A DNA stretch of 64,000 bases from Alitta virens (lineage: Eukaryota; Annelida; Polychaeta; Phyllodocida; Nereididae). How positions within the stretch are numbered: position 1 is the first letter of the stretch; every line of letters begins with the position of its first letter. Below are positions 32,026 through 42,159 of this stretch, in pieces. Location of the stretch: contig OW028573.1 in NCBI GenBank assembly GCA_932294295.1, positions 70,223,829 to 70,287,828 of the forward strand, in the 5' to 3' direction. Both the position numbers and the translations under genes were made by a program. The notes below the pieces were generated by a model. That model worked only from the letters and a program-made list of their open reading frames with translations. It was not told the origin of the DNA and did no database searches.

Positions 32026-35000
32026 CTAAAAGGCTAGTTCCCACTCAAGCAAAAAAGTCAATATTTTTTCATCCAGGACCTTGTAACCCTGTCCTATGGA
32101 CAGGGGACTTGTAGCTAGCTTTTTGAATACATTCTCTGACTGAATGATGAAGTTGCTGTTATCAACAAAACATTTTTCCAAATCTGCTACAAAATAAACC
32201 ATGGCTCTTTGAGGAAATATCAGACCGTGATCAGGAGATGTAAAACTATATTTCTTATGATTAAGAAATGTGTATTCAGGTGTGCTACCAGATAATGGTG
32301 AAATTTCCCAAGAAGTTGAACAATCATTGCATAAATCTGCCTTATGTTTCGACCTAGCTCTCTTGATGAGATAACCGGCTGAGTATGCTATGACATTTTG
32401 ATCCTGACAATCCTCAGGTACTTGAGGACAATTTCTTATTTCAGAGCTGATCATGATGGAGCTGTAGTCATCTGCTGTAATATCACTACCAGTGGCACCA
32501 TGACAGTCACTGGTCTCTTGCATGGAAGGCTGCAGGGGTGGATCTTCACTCACCTTTGATGTGAGACTTTCCACACCAAGAAGAAAATTGTCGATGTCAT
32601 CCTGACAGTTCTTTCCTTGGATTGGAACAAAAATATTGTCCATTGCAACCTGTCGGTAGGCAGCATTAAACTGCACACTGTCAGGATTAATACAGTGCCC
32701 ACCTCTGTAACGAATTTGTGAAAAGAAATTTTCTAACCTGTCTTGATTCAGTCTATTAGTATATAAAACTTCAAAAGCATGTTGTATTTTCAACTCATCC
32801 CAAAGCAATTTCAAACATATGATGTTATGTTGCCAACCTAATACTGATGGCAGTTGTTTACCCGATTTACCTATCTGTGTGAGATATGGCAGCCACTCCA
32901 TGCATTTGTCCAAAAATTCTAAGTGAGATGATGTTGGAGTTATGCCTCTTCTAAGAATGTGACTGTCATGCAGTGACCGACTGTTGAATACATTGAACAG
33001 AGAGTCCATATTTTCAATAAACTGTGCCGTTTCTGTTGCATCCTCTTCACCTGCCCATTTCCCAAGGTCATGCATGGCTCCTATGCTTGCTGCAACAGTG
33101 TGGCTCAGCACCTGAGTAGCAAGTTTCACTGACATGGTTTTGAAGGCAGGTACATTGATGTGTTTGGATGTAATCTTTGGAGCCATACGGATGTTCCTAG
33201 CATGATCAAATTTGAACATGTCCTCAACGTATTTCCACTTAATTGACCTGCCATTGAGGTTGAATCCATGCTTTTTCAAGTTGTTCCTGATATTCTTAAT
33301 AAGGTGAGTAGGATCATACAGTACAAATATTTTTTCTCCATCATGATCAGTAGAGTAAGGCTGGTCTTTGGTTACACCTAATTGTCGAAGCATAAGGCAG
33401 TTATTACTTCCTTGATCACAAATTAACACTTTGATATTCAGACCTGTCTGTCTGACTTTAGTAATGCAATCTAACAGTAAAGATTTCAATTTTTTTCCCT
33501 CGACTGGCCCACTGGATAGATAATAACTGACAGGCTGCTTCCATTTACCTGCAATACCTGCAACCATGAACACACCAGCATGATTGGCTATTTTGTGTGT
33601 TCTATGTGAGCCATAGTCTTCCAGGCCATCAATTAGGTCCTTTTGTCTGTTGAATTGTACGTACTCCTTGATGGCCATTTCGTCATACAGTATGGTGCAC
33701 AGTTTTGTTTCTGCATTCATGTGTGCAACCTTAGTTTTCAAAGCGTCAAGCAGACATTGGTTCACACCTGGTGACATTTGAATCTGTTGCATCACTCGAA
33801 TCAATGTTGACACAGAAGGCAGCACAAAAATTCTTCGCAACAGTCGATAGCATTTGGGGCTAGAATGATACAGCTGCAAAGCCAAGGTTTTGTCCCCATC
33901 AGTCCATCTGAGGCCCTGCTTCTTTATTCCTGCAAGTCTGATTTGGGCAGACACAAACTTTAATGCATTTCCTGACAAGTGCTGTCCAAGTTGATTAATA
34001 ACAGTTGATTTGGAACACTTGCGAACAGCTTTTGTGCTTGTGACTCTCCGCAATTTTTGGTCTTGAGCTTTGATCTTCAGATTCAACTGCTGTATTGTAG
34101 CTTTGAGGGTTGGGACATTGTCTTCCTCCTTGTCACTTGGCCCCCATGTCCATTTCTACATGCATGGATAGGTCCTCCTCTGATGCTGTAAAAAAAATAT
34201 ATTATTGATAATCTGGAGTTTATTTGTTTTGATATCATGAACTTATTACAAGTGTCTGAGTTCATGTACATGACTTACCTGCAGAAATCCTCTTCTTTTC
34301 CACATTGTGACGAACAGTTGGACCTTTCCGTTTAACTGTCAAACTTTTTGGTGGATTCGGAGCATCTATGAGTGTTGGAACAGCATTCCAGTTCAACCCC
34401 TTGTGGCTGAAAATGACACAATCAATTTTAAATAATGTGAAATCAAAAGAAAAAGGGGAAACAAATCAGTGGGAAATCAATTTTAAAAACTGCAAATACT
34501 TTTCATGTGGAATTTTGTCTAGGGAAGCATTTCTGAGATTTCTAATCCAGATCAGAAATCTATGAAAGAAAAATGGATGCTTTATAGTTATCATTCATAT
34601 GATATAGGCCTATAGTAGCCTAATGTGATCAAATGTTGGAAATGGAGTAATTACAATATACCTTGTATTTTTGCATGAGTTAGTTAGTTAGTTAGTGTTA
34701 TTGTTTAACGCCTCATCAGCACCTGAGTGGGCTATGTAGAGGCTCTCTAGGGTAAGATTGATTATCTATAGTTGGTAGTAGAAACCAGAAGCATGTAAAA
34801 AATCTATAATTGTCTGCGTTGGATAGCTGGAGCAGCTTGTGCAATGCGCACTGTCCTGTTTTAGCCACTGGGGATAGAGGACTTCACCCCAAGTGTTTCC
34901 ACCCTCGCCGCGGGGAGGCCCAGGACCTTCGAGGGCGTATTTTTGCATGAACCAAAATAAATAATATAAACTCACCTTTCTCTGTCTTTAACAGGATTTG

Positions 35001-35094
35001 GAAATCTATGGTATGCAACATCTTTATCCCTTGAACTGTAGTTATTACAGTGAATAGCACAACATTCATATCCTTTGGCAGAGGATTTAGACAT
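32026..35094 (-). CDS. THAP-domain P-element-type transposase (near-intact, THAP interrupted)
   Basis: Exon 1 (35094-34976) begins MSKSSAKGYECCAIHCNN and ends RDKDVAYHRFPNP, the first half of a C2CH THAP zinc finger. Exon 34406-34279 gives the end of the THAP domain (NWNAVPTLIDAPNPPKS). The large ORF 34086-32026 (686 residues) follows. It carries ILYDEMAIKE, LICDQGSNN, VLYDPTHLIKNIRNNLKK and NQDRLENFFSQIR, typical of P-element/THAP9 transposases. The THAP middle segment with its LCxxHF ligands was not found; a SINE-B lies in that intron. A one-base shift at a G run near 34144 separates the exon frame (SEEDLSMHVEMD) from the long ORF. The enzyme cuts and pastes the element; this copy probably lacks a full DNA-binding domain. 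Confidence 0.88.
34679..34936 (-). mobile_element. SINE-B copy inside the P element, with TSD
   Basis: It is flanked by GTATTTTTGCATGA at 34665-34678 and 34937-34950. The tail (plus-strand left) is GTTAGTTAGTTAGTTAG. The minus strand ends its ORF-like part with IDFLHASGFYYQL and stop, the shared LINE tail. It sits in the intron between the THAP exons of the transposase. Confidence 0.92.
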
Positions 35095-35566
35095 GTTTTC
35101 TATATATGTATACTTAATCCCAACATGTCCTTTCTTAAGCAAAGATCCTGACTGAATGAACTGCTGAGTTAAATTTGTAACTATCATTATAATGGATTAG
35201 GGTCTGGGGTTAACAGGGGTTGAATTAAATGTTAGGAGATGATAAACATTCACTACTCTAGCAGCTGTCAGTCGTTTGATCCTGGATCCCCTGCTCTCTG
35301 AATTATGCTTGACTTGACAGATTAATAGACCATTTGTAGCTGGAAACTGAATTTCCTTTTAAACATTAGACTCCAGTGGAGGGTAATTTGGGATATTCAG
35401 ATTTTTGGTCATATATTGTGTGACATGTAGTGTTAGTATGCTTGTTTATCACATGCAAGTGATACTACAGCCCTGCCTGCTCCACACCACCCTAGAGAGG
35501 GCAGCACCTGTCAGTTGAATGGCGGGAAATGGGAGTGAAACGTCTGTATGTTGTCTGTGATACTGT

Positions 35567-37560
35567 GTTGACAATGGCATCTTCCCAGAAATTATATTCT
35601 CTGGTACTAAGATCATGTTGATGAGTATAAACCAAGGTGTGAACATTTCTTCCTATGCGTTTAAAGAACTTACCTAAAGCATTAGGTTTACGTGGTGAAC
35701 TTAAAAAGGGTGACTTTCCGCACTTAGCAAACTCTCTAATCAATCAAACCTAAGTTGGGCCACTGTTTGCCCCATACTATTATGGTGTTGACTTTATGTC
35801 AACAGCAGATAGAACTGATTTCTTCATATGGTACAATGAACAAAGTGGCAAGACATTTAATTTTCAGCAAGAAATGTTAGACTACACACGCTCAGATGTT
35901 ACGATTCTGAGAGAGGCATGCACTAATTTTAGAGCACTTATACAATCTGTTACACATATAGCAGACTCAAGTGTTCCAGGTGTAGACCCATTTGCTCATG
36001 CAACCCTGGCATCCTGCGCTATGCAGGTGATCAGACAACTAATGTTGTACGAGGTTCATAATGTAACCTTAACAGATGACAGGTCAGGGGAAGCAGTGTT
36101 GAGACGTGATACATGGTATTTTGATGGTGACATCATTAATCCTGACATTATAGCTACATCAATGTTTATTAAATCACCAATACCTCAGATACCTGCACAA
36201 GGGTATGGTAAACATCATAATGCTAGCCAGAAGTCATCGTTATGGTTAGAGTGGGTAAGCCACTCAGAAAGTAGACATATACAACATGCTAGGAATGGTG
36301 GCGAGTTCCGTACCGTTGCAGATCCGCAACAGTTTTGCAGGGGGCAGGGTTGAACCCACAACTCTATATTATGATATATAGGATGGTGAGAGGATACGTT
36401 ATTATGACATAACTTCATTGTATCCTTATATCACGATGTCTGGAGTTTTCCCTACATGTCACGCTACAGTACTTAAAGATCCAGCTACCTTTGATTACAC
36501 ACTACAATCTTATTATGGTCTAGCCCAGGTGCGAATCCTACCACCGCCAGGTCTATACATACCTGTTCTACCAGTCCGATGTAAAGGTAAACTGAAGTTT
36601 CCTTTATGTGGTACAAGGACAACACCAGAGTTAAAGGAGGCTATTAAGCAGGGTTACATGCAAGTGAAGATATATGAAGTATATCATTTCCCTACCACAA
36701 CACAGGATGACGTTTTTGGTAGTATTTTCACAGATTATGTTAATATGTTTCTTAAACAGAAGCAACAAGCATCAGGCTATCCCTCATGGGTAACTACAGA
36801 TGCTGATAAAGATTGTTACATTGAGTATTACAATAAGGAACAAGGTATCATGCTTGATAAAGATTCCATTGCATACAACCCTTCTTTAAGGACAATCTGT
36901 AAGTTGTTTCTTAACAGTGTGTGGGGGAAATTTGTACAACGACAAAACTTACCTAAATCTATTTACATGAAGTCTGTTAAAGAGTACACGCAAATGAAGA
37001 ATGATCCAACAAAGTGTATAATGAATTTTCATTTAATCTCTGACGATTATGTTGTGGTAGATGTTACAAATACTGAAACCTTTGAAGAGGAATCAACCTT
37101 CACCAATGAAATTATTGGTATATTTACCACATCATTGGCTCGTCTACATTAACTGCAAGTGTTAAATAAAACAGGGCGCAACACTTTATATTATGACACT
37201 GACTCAGTCATATTTGTTGAACGCAATGGTGTAAAAGTTGTTGAGACGGGCGACTTGTTAGGAGACTTAACAGATGAATTACAATCAGGTACTTATATTA
37301 AAACGTTTCTATCAACAGGGCCTAAGAGCTACTCCTATAAATTAAACACAGATGTTACTGTGCGGAAAATCAAAGGAATCACATTTAACTAAACAAATGA
37401 CACAATTATAGATTTGAATGTATGAAACAAATGGTTTTTGGCCAGGTAACATCACTTAGGCTTCCACAGAGCAATCAAATATCCTGTGTTAAGCACAGAG
37501 GTATAGTGTACAATAGATCTGTAAGTAAAGTATTCAGAAAAGTGTTTGACAAACGAGTTA
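35567..37560 (+). pseudogene. PolB, catalytic part (palm motifs present, several breaks)
   Basis: Directly after the P-element TSD, the frame resumes with EIIFSGTKIML and, later, FPHLANSL, YYYGVDFMSTADRTDF, FDFQQ-like FNFQQEMLDYTRSDV and GGEF. Motif A is DITSLYPYI (36406-36432), motif B KLFLNSVWGKFVQR (about 36898) and motif C YYDTDS (about 37187). The C-terminal FDKRV is at about 37545. Breaks are a stop near 35752, lost sequence and a frameshift near 36352, a stop at 37150, and a stop and shift near 37392-37422. Missing are the final residues, replaced by an AT microsatellite. Confidence 0.82.
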
Positions 37561-37611
37561 TAGGTAGAGACACACACATCAGTAACCGTAAGGTAATGTA
37601 TTGTATAACTA

Positions 37612-37614
37612 ATT

Positions 37615-37693
<79 letters not shown>
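37612..37693. repeat. (TA)n microsatellite
   Basis: About 80 bases of uninterrupted TA repeat, ending in TACACACATA. It follows the PolB remnant. Confidence 0.97.
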
Positions 37694-37700
<7 letters not shown>

Positions 37701-37994
37701 GCTATGGCTCCTGCACCTAATAGTTAACATTATCATCATATGTATACAAGCATCAAATAAATATTAGTTACAACATACTGCAATGTTCTATATCATGACC
37801 TTGCTAAGTTCAGCTGTTTGCAATGTTCTATATGTTAACCTTCGGCACGTGACAGTTAATGTAACATACTGGGGATTAGCTCGAGCTTTTCGTGACATAT
37901 AGAATGCTGTTCTGTGCTGTAATTCTCTACATACCACTTATCGTTAGCGGTTTAATATATTGTGTGGATCTTATGCATCTTTGGATCGTTTTGG

Positions 37995-38205
37995 TGTATA
38001 TACATGTACAACATTGACTGATGGATCACACCTTCAAGCGGATTGTACCAAACATTCTTGGCTTCAACAACCCCCCTCGTTTTCAACGTAGATTCTACAG
38101 CTTATAACACTGATTGATATGTCTGGCACTGTGTTCTGTCATAGTACATCGTTAAAGACAACTGTACATAATAAAACAATCTTATGTCTGGACAGCACTA
38201 CAGGT
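37995..38205 (+). pseudogene. Receptor-like exon: weak Ig-like motifs (degenerate)
   Basis: One frame reads DRFGVYTCTTLTDGSHLQADC then TKHSWLQQPPSFS and stop. After a shift another frame reads LIDMSGTVFCHSTSLKTT and NKTILCLDSTT, ending at a GTAAGT donor (about 38203). The D..G.YxC and DMSGTxFC spacing resembles the F-strand of immunoglobulin-like domains, and the part ADCTK ... DMSGTVFCH parallels ADCTK ... DMTGTHYCH of the TM exon at 39750 and 41210. The Ig assignment is tentative. Confidence 0.35.
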
Positions 38206-38284
38206 AAGTAAGTCATATAAACACATTATACTATATATATATATATCATACATGTCCTTTATAATAATCATACATTTCAGAGAT

Positions 38285-38474
38285 GTGGGTGGGTAGGTGA
38301 TTAGGGCTTTACGTCCTGTAGTTCTGCACCAGTTGGGCTAATTAGGACAGGCAGAGACCATGCCAATGAGACGAAGGATGAAACAGCCATCCAACTTAGG
38401 CTCGACCAGGAATCGAACCCGGGACCCAGCGGTTGGAAGCCCAGAGCGCTACCTCTGAGCTAGGCCCCCGCCCT
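38285..38474 (-). mobile_element. SINE-A copy with TSD
   Basis: Flanked by ATACATTTCAGAGAT at 38270-38284 and 38475-38489. Full head and B box on the minus strand; the tail is GTGGGTGGGTAGG on the plus-strand left. Confidence 0.92.
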
Positions 38475-38490
38475 ATACATTTCAGAGATA

Positions 38491-38743
38491 GTAGGTAGTA
38501 GTGTTATTGTTTAACGCCTCATCAGCACCTGAGTGGGCTATGTAGAGGCTCTCTAGGGTAAGATTCATTATCTATAGTTGGTAGTAGAAACCAGAAGCAT
38601 GTAAAAAATCAATAAGTGTCTGTGTTGGATAGCTGGAGCAGCTTGTGCAATGCGCACTGTCCTGTTTTAGCCACTGGGGATAGAGGACTTCACCCCAAGT
38701 GTTTCCACCCTCGCCGCGTGGAGGCCCAGGACCTTCAAGGGCC
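38491..38743 (-). mobile_element. SINE-B copy with TSD, at the same site as the SINE-A
   Basis: Flanked by TACATTTCAGAGATA at 38476-38490 and 38744-38758, one base offset from the SINE-A duplication. The two elements used practically the same nick site, which is an exon acceptor (CATTTCAG) of the stalk exon that follows. Confidence 0.92.
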
Positions 38744-38751
38744 TACATTTC

Positions 38752-38887
38752 AGAGATACCTACCAGTCCTACCAGTAACATATCAGATGCACACACAAGT
38801 ACACAGAGTACTTCAGAGATTACAACATTTACGCAGGATGCTTACAATGTATCAATGGTGCACAACATAATGGTATATACATCTAGC

Positions 38888-38929
<42 letters not shown>

Positions 38930-39008
38930 TTATTGTTTAACGCCTCATCAGCACCTGAGTGGCATCTAGCACTGAACTTGATCAGCATAGTGACACACAC
39001 TACAGGTC
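38752..39008 (+). pseudogene. Ser/Thr-rich stalk exon, interrupted by a LINE tail
   Basis: After the CATTTCAG acceptor the open frame reads IPTSPTSNISDAHTSTQSTS, then EITTFTQDAYNVSMVHN. It is rich in Ser and Thr with N-glycosylation-like NIS and NVS, as in an extracellular mucin-like stalk. A (TG)n-tailed LINE 3' scrap (38892-38962) with TSD CATCTAGCACTG interrupts it. The frame resumes and ends near a GTCTAG site at about 39003. I do not recognise the gene. Confidence 0.45.
38892..38962 (-). mobile_element. LINE/SINE-B 3' tail fragment with TSD and (TG)n
   Basis: TSD CATCTAGCACTG at 38880-38891 and 38963-38974. The insert is (TG)n followed by GAGTTATTGTTTAACGCC and CACCTGAGTGG only, an extreme 5' truncation. 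Confidence 0.9.
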
Positions 39009-39178
39009 TAGTAAAACAATGAATGCCATTAATGTCTACCAGTTTAGTGTATCATGAATTGTTCTGGTATACATTATGTTCAAGGTACGTATGCACAATG
39101 TCCAACTAGTATGATTACTGTGTAACCATACCTTAGCATTAACCTTTAAAACTGTTCCCTTCCATTACAGATTGTTAT

Positions 39179-39275
39179 AATAATGGCTGCAATGATACGA
39201 CGTCTTAGGCGATTGATGCTGCAGATCAAGTTGGATACAGCTATGACCATCTCGCAAGAAGAACTGGTGTTAGTC
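39179..39275 (+). other. Exon-like piece with YxxL motif
   Basis: After a CTTCCATTACAG acceptor, one frame reads CYNNGCNDTTS, stop, AIDAADQVGYSYDHLARRTG. The YDHL motif could be a cytoplasmic tyrosine signal, in line with the receptor-like exons around it. The stop and the unclear phase make this weak. Confidence 0.25.
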
Positions 39276-39279
39276 AGCT

Positions 39280-39523
39280 AGTGTAATTGTTTAATGCCTC
39301 ATCAGCACCTGAGTGGGCTATGTAGAGGCTCTCTAGGGTAGGATTGATCATTCATAGTTGGTAGTAGAAACCAGAAGCATGCAAAAAATCAATAAGTGTC
39401 TGCGTTGGATAGCTGGAGCAGCTTGTGCAATGCACACTGTCCTGTTTTAGCCACTGGGGATAGAGGACTTCACCCCAAGTGTTTCCACCCTCGCCGCATG
39501 GAGGCCCAGGACCTTCGAGGGCC
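39280..39523 (-). mobile_element. SINE-B copy
   Basis: It starts on the minus strand at GGCCCTCGAAGGTCC and ends in the LINE-type tail at the left. A near-identical copy with the same right flank (GTCTATGTTTGTGCAAAG) lies at 41880-42140, showing that both belong to a local duplication. Confidence 0.88.
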
Positions 39524-39545
39524 GTCTATGTTTGTGCAAAGTGGT

Positions 39546-39736
39546 GGGTGGGTGGGTGGGTAATTAGGGCTTTACGTCCTGTATTTCTGCACCAGTTGGG
39601 CTAATTAGGACAGGCAGAGACCATGGCAATGAGACGAAGGATGAAACAGCCATCCAACTTAGGCTCGACCGAGAATCGAACCCGGGACCCAGCGGTTGGA
39701 AGCCCAGAGCGCTACCTCTGAGCTAGGCCCCCGCCC
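39546..39736 (-). mobile_element. SINE-A copy with TSD
   Basis: Flanked by TTGTGCAAAGTGGT at 39532-39545 and 39737-39750. Full length, intact A and B boxes. Confidence 0.92.
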
Positions 39737-40118
39737 TTGTGCAAAGTGGTAAATGATGGCAGGAGTATTAGAGCGGATTGCACTAAGTCTCCATCGCTGG
39801 ATCACGTACCGATCGAGGAATTCTCTTCTATGGAATACAGTCTGTTATCATTCGTAGATATGACTGGGACCCATTATTGTCATTTTCGCACTCCTCCTAC
39901 ACCCCGATGTATCGACGCAAGTTGTTTGCAGATGCACAATTATCAAGGAAATGCAGAATCCTGGTCTTGGCACCTACAACCTCAGATCTCACAATAGAGT
40001 AGTTAACAATCCTCATACGTTGGCGATTGTTATACCTACAGTCTCTACGGCTTTATTAGTGCTTATATTAGCTGGTGTTGGTATTTGGATCTATAAGGTA
40101 CGTCATTGTTACATATAG
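39737..40118 (+). pseudogene. Receptor-like transmembrane exon, copy 1 (frameshifted)
   Basis: It matches copy 2 at 41194-41574 over its whole length (about 380 bases). In copy 1 a CGCACTCCTCCTACACC change shifts the frame before the TM part. The TM-encoding part (AIVIPTVSTALLVLILAG-type) is still readable in another frame and ends at a GTACGTC donor near 40098. It lies between SINE-A copies on both sides. Confidence 0.6.
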
Positions 40119-40147
40119 TAATACAGTAAATATATTCCTTTACATAG

Positions 40148-40337
40148 GTGGGTGGGTTGGTTGATTAGGGCTTTACGTCCAGTATTTCTGCACCAGTTGG
40201 GCTAATTAGGACAGGCAGATACCATGGCAATGAGACGAAGGAGGAAACAGCCATCCAACTTAGGCACGACTGGGAATCGAACCCGGGACCCAGCGGTGGA
40301 AGCCCAGAGCGCTACCTCTGAGCTAGGCCCCCGCCCT
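40148..40337 (-). mobile_element. SINE-A copy
   Basis: Full-length. Its left flank (TATATTCCTTTACATA) is the same as that of the 41603 copy, so it was part of the duplicated unit. Confidence 0.9.
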
Positions 40338-40784
40338 TGTATACAATTGTAATATTATGTACACTGTATATATTATTCATACTATTGATAAGCTTACTTC
40401 ATGTATTCTATCTATATGTATAACAACAGATACATTGTATATTTATTCATACTATTGATGAGCTACTGTACATATTCTGTGCCATATTACTATCTATATG
40501 GATAACAGCAGCTATACAATGTAATACCATATGTTATTCACACTAGTGATGAGCTACTGCATATCTTCTATACCATATTACAATCTATATACGACGTTTG
40601 TTGTAGTTCATGTGACGACTCAACCCGTGTTGATACCACCGTTTCCGAACTTCAATGTACCCCTGACGCTCTTCAATGTACCCCCCCCCCCCCCGCTCAT
40701 GATGACACTGTTTGTGGTTCGAACAACACACCTGGAACTACACCTCTCACAAGCGCAACGACTGCTGGATCCGCCACTGATGTG
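40338..40784 (+). other. Spacer and Cys/Thr-rich exon-like frame
   Basis: 40338-40600 is AT-rich with repeated TATTCATACTATTGAT phrases. After a TTTGTTGTAG acceptor (about 40607) one frame encodes SCDDSTRVDTTVSELQCTPD, then AHDDTVCGSNN and TPGTTPLTSATTAGSATD, a Cys-containing then Thr-rich stalk-like stretch. It is cut by a SINE-A, after which VKVKLTYTNAQV follows. It contains a C run at 40680-40695 that may shift the frame. Confidence 0.35.
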
Positions 40785-40972
40785 GGTGGGGTGGGTGATT
40801 AGGGCTTTACGTCCTGTATTTCTGCACCAGTTGGGCTAATTAGGACAGGCAAAGACCATGGCAATGAGACGAAGGATGAAACAGCCATCCAACTTAGGCC
40901 CGACCGGGAATCGAACCCGGGACCCAGCGATTGGAAGTCCAGAGCGCTACCTCTGAGCTAGGCCCCCGCCCT
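40785..40972 (-). mobile_element. SINE-A copy with TSD, in the stalk-like exon
   Basis: Flanked by CCGCCACTGATGTG at 40771-40784 and 40973-40986. Intact promoter boxes in sense (minus) orientation. Confidence 0.92.
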
Positions 40973-41021
40973 CCGCCACTGATGTGAAAGTGAAACTGAC
41001 ATACACTAATGCCCAGGTGAT

Positions 41022-41193
41022 GGTGGTGATTAGGGTTTTACGTCCTGTATTTCTGTACCTGATGGGCTAATTAGGGACCATGGCAATGAGACGAAGGATG
41101 AAACAGCCATCCAACATAGGCTCGACCGGGAATTGAACCCGGGACCCAGCGGTTGGAAGCCCAGAGCGTTACCTCTGAGCTAGGCCCCCGCCC
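41022..41193 (-). mobile_element. SINE-A copy, slightly shortened body
   Basis: It carries the TGATGGGC subfamily variant and lacks about 14 bases of the body (GACAGGCAGG). The B box reads GGTTCAATTCC. Confidence 0.88.
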
Positions 41194-41574
41194 TTGTGCA
41201 AAATGGTAAATGATGGCAGGAGTATTAGAGCGGATTGCACTAAGTCTCCATCGCTGGATCACGTACCGATCGAGGAATTCTCTTCTATGGAATACAGTCT
41301 GTTATCATTCGTAGATATGACTGGGACCCATTATTGTCATTTACGCACTCCTCCTACCCACGATGTATCGGCACAAGTTGTTTGCAGATGCACAATTATC
41401 ACGGAAATGCAGAATCCTGGTCTTGGCACCTACAACCTCAGATCTCACAATAGAGTAGTTAACAATCCTAGTACGTTGGCGATTGTTATACCTACAGTCT
41501 CTACGGCTTTATTAGTGCTTATATTAGCTTGTGTTGGTATTTGGATCTATAAGGTACGTCATTGTTACATATAG
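41194..41574 (+). CDS. Receptor-like transmembrane exon, copy 2 (open frame)
   Basis: The open frame contains ADCTKSPSLDHVPIEEF, SFVDMTGTHYCH, VVCRCTII and, near its end, a clear hydrophobic helix AIVIPTVSTALLVLILACVG followed by IWIYK. It runs into a GTACGTCATTG donor at about 41554. So this is probably an exon ending just after the TM helix, of a type I membrane protein with a cysteine-containing ectodomain. The apparent start is inside SINE-derived sequence, so the true 5' edge is unknown. No named family is recognised; a weak Ig-like motif (DMTGTHYC) is present. Confidence 0.5.
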   Translation: MCKMVNDGRSIRADCTKSPSLDHVPIEEFSSMEYSLLSFVDMTGTHYCHLRTPPTHDVSAQVVCRCTIITEMQNPGLGTYNLRSHNRVVNNPSTLAIVIPTVSTALLVLILACVGIWIYKVRHCYI

Positions 41575-41602
41575 TAATACAGTAAATATATTCCTTTACA
41601 TA

Positions 41603-41793
41603 GGTGGGTGGGTGGGTGATTAGGGCTTTATGTCCTGTATTTCTGCACCAGTTGGGCTAATTAGGACAGGCAGAGACCATGGCAATGAGACGAAGGATGA
41701 AACAGCCATCCAACTTAGGCTCGACCGGGAATCGAACCCGGGACCCAGCGGTTGAAAGCCCAGAGCGCTACCTCTGAGCTAGGCCCCCGCCCT
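41603..41793 (-). mobile_element. SINE-A copy
   Basis: Full-length, at the same left flank as the 40148 copy (duplicated). Confidence 0.9.
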
Positions 41794-41876
41794 ACTTTTT
41801 ACCTTCTAATCGCAACCACGTTAATACTGTGTACAAATGGATACCGTTACATATGCGCAAACCTTGTATGTTTGTA

Positions 41877-42140
41877 GGTGTGTGTGTGTGTGTGTGTGAG
41901 TTATTGTTTAACGCCTCATCAGCACCTGAGTGGGCTATGTAGAGGATCTCTAGGGTAGGATTGATCATTCATAGTTGGTAGTAGAAACCAGAAGCATGCA
42001 AAAAATCAATAAGTGTCTGCGTTGGATAGCTGGAGCAGCTTGTGCAATGCACACTGTCCTGTTTTAGCCACTGGGGATAGAGGACTTCACCCCAAGTGTT
42101 TCCACCCTCGCCGCATGGAGGCCCAGGACCTTCGAGGGCC
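41877..42140 (-). mobile_element. SINE-B copy with (TG)n tail
   Basis: Nearly identical to 39280-39523 including its right flank, but with a (TG)n tail on the plus-strand left, where the other has TTAGTCAGCTAG. Confidence 0.88.
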
Positions 42141-42159
42141 GTCTATGTTTGTGCAAAGT

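Larger units (their letters stand above)
30632..35558 (-). mobile_element. THAP/P-type DNA transposon inserted in PolB, 4.9 kb
   Basis: Terminal inverted repeats of 31-32 bp are perfect: left 30632-30663 begins CACAGACAACATACAGACG and right 35528-35559 is its complement. The flanks share GATACTGT (30624-30631 and 35559-35566), a 7-8 bp duplication as made by P elements; one G is ambiguous between TIR and TSD. Inside, a second shared block (TGGTGTGGAGCAGGC, near 30709 and, inverted, near 35480) forms a subterminal inverted repeat. The transposase is on the minus strand. Confidence 0.93.

Noticed and set aside
37422..37739. ORFs of repeating Tyr-Ile residues
   Set aside because: They are translations of the TA microsatellite, not genes.
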